A DNA stretch of 15,486 bases from a bacterium (GTDB taxonomy: Bacteria > Bacillota_I > Bacilli_A > RFN20 > DUOF01): contig DUOF01000043.1 of assembly GCA_012839015.1 (NCBI GenBank), positions 1 through 15,486 on the forward strand, given 5' to 3'. Made by a program: the position numbers and the translations under genes. Positions within the stretch are counted from its first letter, which is position 1. Every line of letters starts with the position of its first letter. Below are positions 15,397 through 15,486 of this stretch, piece by piece. The notes under the pieces are model-generated. The model saw nothing but the letters and a program-made list of their open reading frames with translations, did not search any database and was not told the DNA's origin.

Positions 15397-15430
15397 AGAC
15401 AACTTAAAGTTGCGTTTAAGTTGTCTTTTC
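15397..15430 (+). terminator. Strong hairpin terminator after the ATPase gene
   Basis: AGACAACTTAAA (15397-15408) pairs perfectly with TTTAAGTTGTCT (15415-15426) across a six-base loop, followed by TTTTC. The 12-bp stem is AT-rich but long. An upstream segment (15355-15366) can pair with 15407-15418 and would disrupt this hairpin, so an attenuator is conceivable. With a promoter starting at 15432, the hairpin isolates the ATPase gene from the next transcription unit. Confidence 0.75.
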
Positions 15431-15431
15431 T

Positions 15432-15460
15432 TTGACATACATAGCAAAATATACCATAAT
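15432..15460 (+). promoter_or_regulatory. Promoter for a gene beyond the right edge
   Basis: TTGACA (15432-15437), a 17-base spacer, and CATAAT (15455-15460): 11 of 12 consensus positions. Transcription would begin near 15467 and run off the window to the right. No start codon with an SD is visible in the remaining bases. The palindrome CAACTTAAAGTTG (15400-15412) lies about 20 bases upstream. Confidence 0.75.
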
Positions 15461-15486
15461 AAAAGTGCAAGAAAACTCGGTTGCCA

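Noticed and set aside
1..15486. tRNA, rRNA, CRISPR array, insertion sequence or prophage attachment site
   Set aside because: No cloverleaf-like sequence, short regularly spaced repeats, transposase motifs or flanking inverted repeats were seen when reading both strands.

Overview
The window is AT-rich, and every gene lies on the + strand. It looks like a low-GC Gram-positive bacterium (Bacillota, or a Mollicutes relative such as the Acholeplasma/Haloplasma side). It uses the standard bacterial code: tryptophan is TGG and TGA is a true stop, for example at the ends of tpiA and the first split gene, so it is not a Mycoplasma-type code. Strong Shine-Dalgarno (SD) sites, TTGACA/TATAAT promoters and the gene orders gap-pgk-tpiA-gpmI-eno and pgsA-recA support this. 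The species cannot be named from the sequence alone.

Region 1 (1-6269) is a tandem array of paralogous cytosolic proteins that I do not recognise as a named family. In order it holds the 3' end of one member (open to the window edge), a complete 856-residue member, a collapsed copy (N-terminal and C-terminal ends only, in different frames), and a pair of overlapping genes (430 and 452 residues) that together match the 856-residue protein. Motif spacing indicates the long protein is an internal duplication. The C-terminal half has a zinc-peptidase-like HExRHxLQ motif and, 55-56 residues later, QPxExDA. The N-terminal half has the same columns without the predicted metal ligands. The system therefore looks like a predicted metallopeptidase plus a degenerate partner, fused in one gene and split in the other. 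This is the most unusual content of the window.

Region 2 (6270-12240) follows a hairpin terminator and a near-consensus promoter. It is one compact operon for the whole lower half of glycolysis: gap, pgk, tpiA, gpmI and eno, converting triose phosphates to phosphoenolpyruvate. Gaps between genes run from an 11-base overlap to 8 bases. No cggR-like regulator precedes it.

Region 3 (12241-15486) holds a small membrane-anchored protein with two InlB-type beta repeats and its own promoter and terminator. It is followed by pgsA (phosphatidylglycerophosphate synthase) and recA, with no cinA between them. Next comes a P-loop ATPase of the PRK06851 type that stops where the second half of the family normally begins. 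The window ends with a strong hairpin terminator that can also fold into an alternative helix, and a consensus promoter for a gene beyond the right edge. No tRNA, rRNA, CRISPR array or insertion sequence was seen, and no non-coding stretch exceeds 300 bases.
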